DNA of 5,399 nt. Source: Candidatus Moraniibacteriota bacterium (GTDB taxonomy: Bacteria; Patescibacteriota; Minisyncoccia; Moranbacterales; DUUL01). The notes beneath the pieces were generated by a model that searched no databases, was not told the origin of the DNA, and worked only from the letters and a program-made list of their open reading frames with translations. The DNA lies in the NCBI GenBank assembly GCA_018399935.1, contig JAGYNP010000076.1, forward strand, positions 1 to 5,399. Reading direction: 5' to 3'. Each line of letters begins with the position of its first letter. Positions within the stretch are counted from its first letter, which is position 1. The position numbers were made by a program, and so were the translations under genes. Of the stretch, positions 4,293 through 5,399 are shown one piece after another.

Positions 4293-5399
4293 CTATTTAA
4301 TCTCACTATATCTCGAAATATTAAGTAAAATTCCCACTCCCATTAAAGTAAAAACTAAAGAAGTTGAGCCATAGCTTATAAAAGGTAAAGTTATCCCAGT
4401 TAATGGCATTAATTTTAAAATAGACATAACATTAACTAAAGCTTGAAAAACAATCCAAGAAGTTATTCCAACTGCCATTAAACGACTGAATTCATCTGGT
4501 GCATATCGAGCAATCCTATAACCTCTTAAAGCAAAAGCAATAAAAAAACAAAGCAAAACTATACCCCCTATCATTCCTAATTCTTCTGATATTATAGCAA
4601 AAATACTATCACTAACTGGCTCAGGCAAATAATTAAATTTTTGTCTGCTATGACCTAATCCTAAACCAAAAATTCCACCCGAACCAATTGCCAATAAGGC
4701 TTGATTGATCTGATAACTAATCCCTTGAGGATCAATACTAGGATCAAGAAAAGCCGTTAAACGATTCATTCGATAAGGTTCTAGTTTTATCAACAATCCC
4801 AATAAAGCTATTCCCCCCAATAAAATCCCAACAATATAACGAAAAGGAGCTCCTGAGACATAAAACATTACTAAAGATATCATAATAATTACACCCAATG
4901 TTCCAATATCAGGTTGACTTATAATTAAAATAGAAACTAAACCCAAAATTATTAAAAAGGACATTAAACCTTTTTTAAAATCTTGAATTTCCGAGCCTTT
5001 ACTTTTTAACCAAGCCGCTAAATAAATAATAATTCCAATTTTAGCAATTTCACTAGGCTGAAAACTAATAGGACCCATTTCTATCCAACGACTAGCCCCT
5101 TGATATTCAGAACCTACTCCAACCATTAAAACTATTGCTAACAAAAATAAAATAAAAATAAAAAAAGGCACCGCAATTTTTTGCCAAAAAGAATATTTTA
5201 TATTAGAAACAATATACATACAAGGCAATCCAATTAAAATTCCATGTAAAAAATGTCTTTTAAAAAGATGGTACTCATCACCAAAACGAACATTGGAAAA
5301 AACTATCCCAGCTGAAGAAATCATAATCAACCCAAAAACCAATAGAATTAAAACTATTGAAAGAATAATTGGATCTGATTTATTTATTTTTTGTTTCAA
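4293..5399 (-). CDS. ftsW: Septal peptidoglycan glycosyltransferase FtsW (start at window edge)
   Basis: SEDS-family polytopic enzyme that polymerises lipid II into glycan strands at the division septum together with a class B penicillin-binding protein. The 368-residue frame ends in TAG at 4293-4295 and begins with TTG at the last three bases of the window; the true start may be this TTG or slightly beyond. About ten membrane segments are evident. Family motifs in order: GASRWI (101-106), QPSEIAK (114-120), QPDIGTLGV (162-170), RLTAFLDP (213-220), GLGLGHSRQKFNYLPE (245-260), SDSIFAIISEELG (263-275) with Asp264 at the position of the conserved catalytic aspartate, and LPLTG-type MPLTGITLPFISYG (331-344). 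The SRQKFNYLPE and SEELG segments favour FtsW over RodA. The usual SYGGSSL is SYGSTSL here. In many genomes ftsW is followed by murG and murC; here it is the last gene of its strand run, converging with the membrane-protein gene. Confidence 0.95.
   Translation of the reverse strand: MKQKINKSDPIILSIVLILLVFGLIMISSAGIVFSNVRFGDEYHLFKRHFLHGILIGLPCMYIVSNIKYSFWQKIAVPFFIFILFLLAIVLMVGVGSEYQGASRWIEMGPISFQPSEIAKIGIIIYLAAWLKSKGSEIQDFKKGLMSFLIILGLVSILIISQPDIGTLGVIIMISLVMFYVSGAPFRYIVGILLGGIALLGLLIKLEPYRMNRLTAFLDPSIDPQGISYQINQALLAIGSGGIFGLGLGHSRQKFNYLPEPVSDSIFAIISEELGMIGGIVLLCFFIAFALRGYRIARYAPDEFSRLMAVGITSWIVFQALVNVMSILKLMPLTGITLPFISYGSTSLVFTLMGVGILLNISRYSEIK

Overview
This AT-rich bacterial window holds a cell-division and translation neighbourhood. 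The compact genes, the lack of recognisable Shine-Dalgarno sequences, a small four-helix-bundle protein gene and a GC-rich hairpin repeat together suggest a Patescibacteria (Candidate Phyla Radiation) genome; that placement is inference. UGA acts as a stop here: the four-helix gene ends in TGA, and RF2, the UGA-reading release factor, is present with its UGA autoregulatory frameshift. This argues against the CPR lineages that read UGA as glycine.

Layout, right to left on the minus strand. ftsW (4293-5399) encodes the septal peptidoglycan glycosyltransferase; its first codon lies at the window edge. After a convergent AT-only intergenic stretch come two plus-strand genes: tRNA-Thr(CGU) at 3374-3447, with a good promoter upstream, and a small polytopic membrane protein of uncertain family at 3484-4092. 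A minus-strand cluster then runs prfB (2065-3226), a four-helix-bundle protein gene (1650-2057), ftsE (864-1556) and ftsX (860 to 1, running off the left edge).

prfB is not one open frame. A 24-codon leader ends at CTT TGA C, the classic RF2 autoregulatory +1 frameshift site, and the main body continues in the shifted frame. Joining them gives 386 aa and puts the SPF and GGQ motifs at 203-205 and 248-250, within two residues of E. coli RF2.

The order prfB-ftsE-ftsX is found in many bacteria. Here the prfB-ftsE junction is interrupted by the four-helix gene. That gene is bracketed by inverted arrays of degenerate 7-bp repeats (consensus about ACYGATR), and the last codons of prfB are made from a separate GC-rich hairpin repeat. 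This junction is the most unusual part of the window: it looks like a small IVS-like or cargo element next to a dispersed palindromic repeat that has become coding sequence. FtsE and FtsX form the ATPase/permease pair that controls septal cell-wall hydrolysis, and FtsW builds septal wall, so three division proteins lie within about 5 kb.
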